A stretch of 64,000 nucleotides of DNA from Lycorma delicatula. Lineage: Eukaryota; Arthropoda; Insecta; Hemiptera; Fulgoridae. The notes beneath the pieces were generated by a model, which ran no database searches, was not told the origin of the DNA, and saw only the letters and a program-made list of their open reading frames with translations. The stretch covers positions 164,034,575 through 164,098,574 of the forward strand of contig NC_134455.1 in assembly GCF_047948215.1 (NCBI RefSeq), in the 5' to 3' direction. Made by a program: the position numbers and the translations under genes. Every line of letters starts with the position of its first letter. Position 1 is the stretch's first letter. Below are positions 61,569-64,000 of this stretch, piece by piece.

Positions 61569-63205
61569 CGGTGCTAGAAACAGATGGCTTTACAGATTTG
61601 AATGGAACATAGCAGATTAAAAATACGGTCTCTGTTTTTTTTAAATGTCATGTAACAATGACAACCTTGTTTTCCTTAGAAAAAAAAATTTAATAAATAA
61701 AAAACATTCAGCAATCAAAATAAATTATTTTTAATTTCTTTAATTAAAATAGATCCATCCAATTTTTTTATTGATTTGGTATTAAACAATAAACAAACAC
61801 TAGTATTAAAGCGCAATCCTCATTAACTGAGAGTAGTCGGTTTTATCTATCTATGCAAAACAAATCTCGAAAAAATAACCCAAGCACGAAATCTCACTAA
61901 ATAAAAAAAATTTTCTTAAATAAGATTGTATTAAACGGAATAAAATAATTTAGTTATTTTAATATCACGTATTAAGTATTAGTTTCATATTTTTCTTTCA
62001 TTCAATAAGACAGTTGTTATGATATTTTAAAATACAGTTTAGTACAATGAAATCAGTACTGAATAACACAGTTACATGGAATGGTGCTATATTGCTTTCT
62101 GTACTTTGTTACTTCAGCATTATTTTTTTATAACCGCATTTCCGAGACCGACTGCGGTTTTTAAAAGATAAGAAGAAAAAATTAAAAAATACACTATCGT
62201 GATTGATGTGGCGTACTCAACTCATGTCCTGTCCCACTTTTTGGGGATTCCCTTTCGCTTTTGTTTTGACCGTTATTGTATTTTTCAATTCATAGCTTTA
62301 AACAATAACTGTCATTATGCAGTATATCTACTGTTTTAGTCTGACCCACTTATTTATTTATATGGATAAATTTTACTGTAACCATAGGTAAATAAAAAAA
62401 AATGGAAATTTATGTAAATATATCTCTGTTTAACATAAATCGTTTCTAAAGTAAATTATTTATTTTTGTTGTGAATAATTTTAAATATTTTATTGTTTCT
62501 TGAAAATAGACTTCATGAATAGGCTATTATACGATAATACTCTACAAATATTTCAGCAGTTAAAAGAGTAAATTAATATTTTCTTACGAAGTATTTCAAT
62601 TTTCGACTATTACTTTTTATTTTTACGCGGGTTTAAGCTTATTTTTATTGAAAAACTACTCCATTCAATTAAACAATTTTTTAAATTTGGCTCTACAATA
62701 AAAATTATTCCAATCATACATTAATTAGAATTATATTAAAGCAATGAATATTTTAAAGATAATTATAATAGTTTTCGTTACCATATAAAGGAAACAACAT
62801 TTTATTTGATACTATTTTTTCCCCTTTCCAGTTTTGTAAGCAACATTAGATTAAAAATAATAAATAGATATTTTTTTAGAATTTTTTAAATAAAAAGTCG
62901 TATTTTAATATTAAATTAAAATATTAATCTATTTTATAATGCTTTTTAAGAGAAAAACAAAAGTATTTTAACTTTTTTTACAGATTTTATGTTTGTGTCG
63001 CTAAAGTTCCAAAGAAAATCTTTGTAGACTTTCATGATAAGGAACCATAATTAGGCATCGCTTTTCGTATTTTAATTGTTAATGACACAGGATGTACAGT
63101 GAAAAAATAAAAACTGAATTGATTTTTTTTTAAATTTTATATTCTTAATATATTTTATGTATGCAGCAAATGTAATAAAAAAATTTAAACCATTTTTGTT
63201 ATCAG
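61569..63205. other. AT-rich spacer, probably intron or 5' flank
   Basis: It ends in a pyrimidine-containing tract and ATCAG, the acceptor of the exon that follows. A CCGCA...TGCGG inverted pair lies near 62131-62155. No coding signal is visible. Confidence 0.5.
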
Positions 63206-63293
63206 GTTTGGCTGTGCTGCCACCCGTGTCAAAATGAAAAGATTAAGGTGTTTGGTGGCGATAAGCATTTCATGGACGATGTTATTATTACAG
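63206..63293 (+). CDS. Coding exon with signal peptide of an unidentified gene
   Basis: The acceptor TTTTTGTTATCAG ends at 63205 and the donor CAG|GTAAAT begins at 63294, giving an 88-base exon. The ATG at 63234 starts MKRLRCLVAISISWTMLLLQ: a basic start (KRLR) and a hydrophobic core (CLVAISISWTMLLL), as in a secretory signal peptide or membrane anchor. The exon ends in phase 0, so the mature protein is encoded beyond 64000 or in later exons outside the window. Codons upstream of the ATG in the same frame (FGCAATRVK) are also open to the acceptor, so a start in an earlier exon cannot be excluded. Local base composition is less AT-rich than the flanks. The protein family cannot be named from 20 residues. 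Confidence 0.6.
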
Positions 63294-64000
63294 GTAAATT
63301 ATTAATATACGTAAAAAAATTTGTAATCCATATGAAAACGATATTTTGTGTATCATTATTAAATTTTATTATCTATAATTTATTTAAAATGTATTAATTT
63401 TAAACTCTGCTAACAATTTTTATCGTATCGTGAAAAGTTATTAATTAAAGTAATTTTAAAAACAGTAATTTAATAAAAAAACGTTTTAACAAAATGTTAA
63501 TTAATATCAAGTAATTCATTTTTTGTGATTTTAATTTCCACACTTCATAGAATAAAATTATTTATTTATCAACAAATGGTAAATTTCTGAATATCTAGAA
63601 ACCAATAAAAATAATTTCTAATTCTAGTAACAGTTTATCAATAAACGTTTTATTACTAATGAATATCACTAAAAGTTACTTGTCCAACTAGATGTAATAA
63701 GGACTAGAATGTAGTGTGAAAGTTCATTTCATGAGGGCACCGGCACATACAATCATATGTATAATTCATGAATGAAAAGATACATGAGGGCTCATTAATC
63801 ACCAGAGAAAAAATTGAGAAATCTAGGCTACAGCAACAATTATTTGCCATTATATTCAACAATTATTTATAATTACTTCTCTTACCTTATATAATACAAA
63901 ATAGTTATCTTAGATTATTTTACAATCTGTCATAATGTGATGATATTTATTTTATATATGTTTAAAGCTAGATTATAGTGATACATTAGTAATATTTAAT
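63294..64000. other. Probable intron, AT-rich
   Basis: Begins GTAAATT after the exon. No further exon or recognisable element is visible before the window ends. Confidence 0.5.

Noticed and set aside
1..64000. CRISPR array, phage or bacterial defence system
   Set aside because: No regularly spaced repeats, no dense ORFs and no ribosome-binding sites; the spliced exon, SINEs and LINEs indicate a eukaryote.

Overview
This window looks like nuclear DNA from an arthropod, most probably an insect and plausibly a hemipteran. It is very A+T-rich (about three quarters by eye). It has long gene-free stretches, TA microsatellites, tRNA-derived SINEs, several non-LTR retrotransposon lineages and a hAT element. 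No bacterial-style operon, rRNA, functional tRNA or CRISPR array is visible. The taxonomic call is inference from repeat style and splice signals; no species-diagnostic gene is present.

Layout. 0-8 kb is AT-rich spacer with one possible non-coding exon (290-473), a short Jockey-like reverse-transcriptase fragment (3601-3841), an unclassified repeat ending in a hairpin (about 4.7-5.1 kb), a long TA microsatellite (5.68 kb) and a perfect palindrome (7.2 kb). 8-17 kb is mostly spacer with two SINEs (14.68 and 16.12 kb). A 982-bp internally deleted hAT transposon sits at 17913-18894. 20.4-22.2 kb holds a locally rearranged direct repeat and an LTR-like stretch. 22.9-23.4 kb is the 3' end of another LINE.

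The dominant object is a 5.1-kb, apparently full-length but broken, non-LTR retrotransposon on the minus strand (23982-29098). It has the I-type layout: ORF1 with a CCHC zinc knuckle, then ORF2 with APE endonuclease, RT and RNase H. It is bounded by a perfect 13-bp target-site duplication. From 29.7 to 45.7 kb there are four decayed pieces resembling a different LINE lineage (APE-type endonuclease/reverse transcriptase with the C-terminal GHxLRHxGL signature). Between and beyond them lie SINE copies, GC-rich islands at 38.5 and 48.3 kb, and more spacer. 58-59 kb has a doubtful LTR-element relic, and 61.26 kb a well-preserved SINE.

Only one piece looks like a host protein-coding gene: an exon at 63206-63293 that encodes a signal-peptide-like N terminus between good splice signals. 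The window is therefore best read as an intron or intergenic region next to, or inside, a gene extending past the right edge. The transposable elements relate by parasitism: two SINE families share a 3' tail with each other, implying mobilisation by one LINE, though the partner LINE is not identifiable here.
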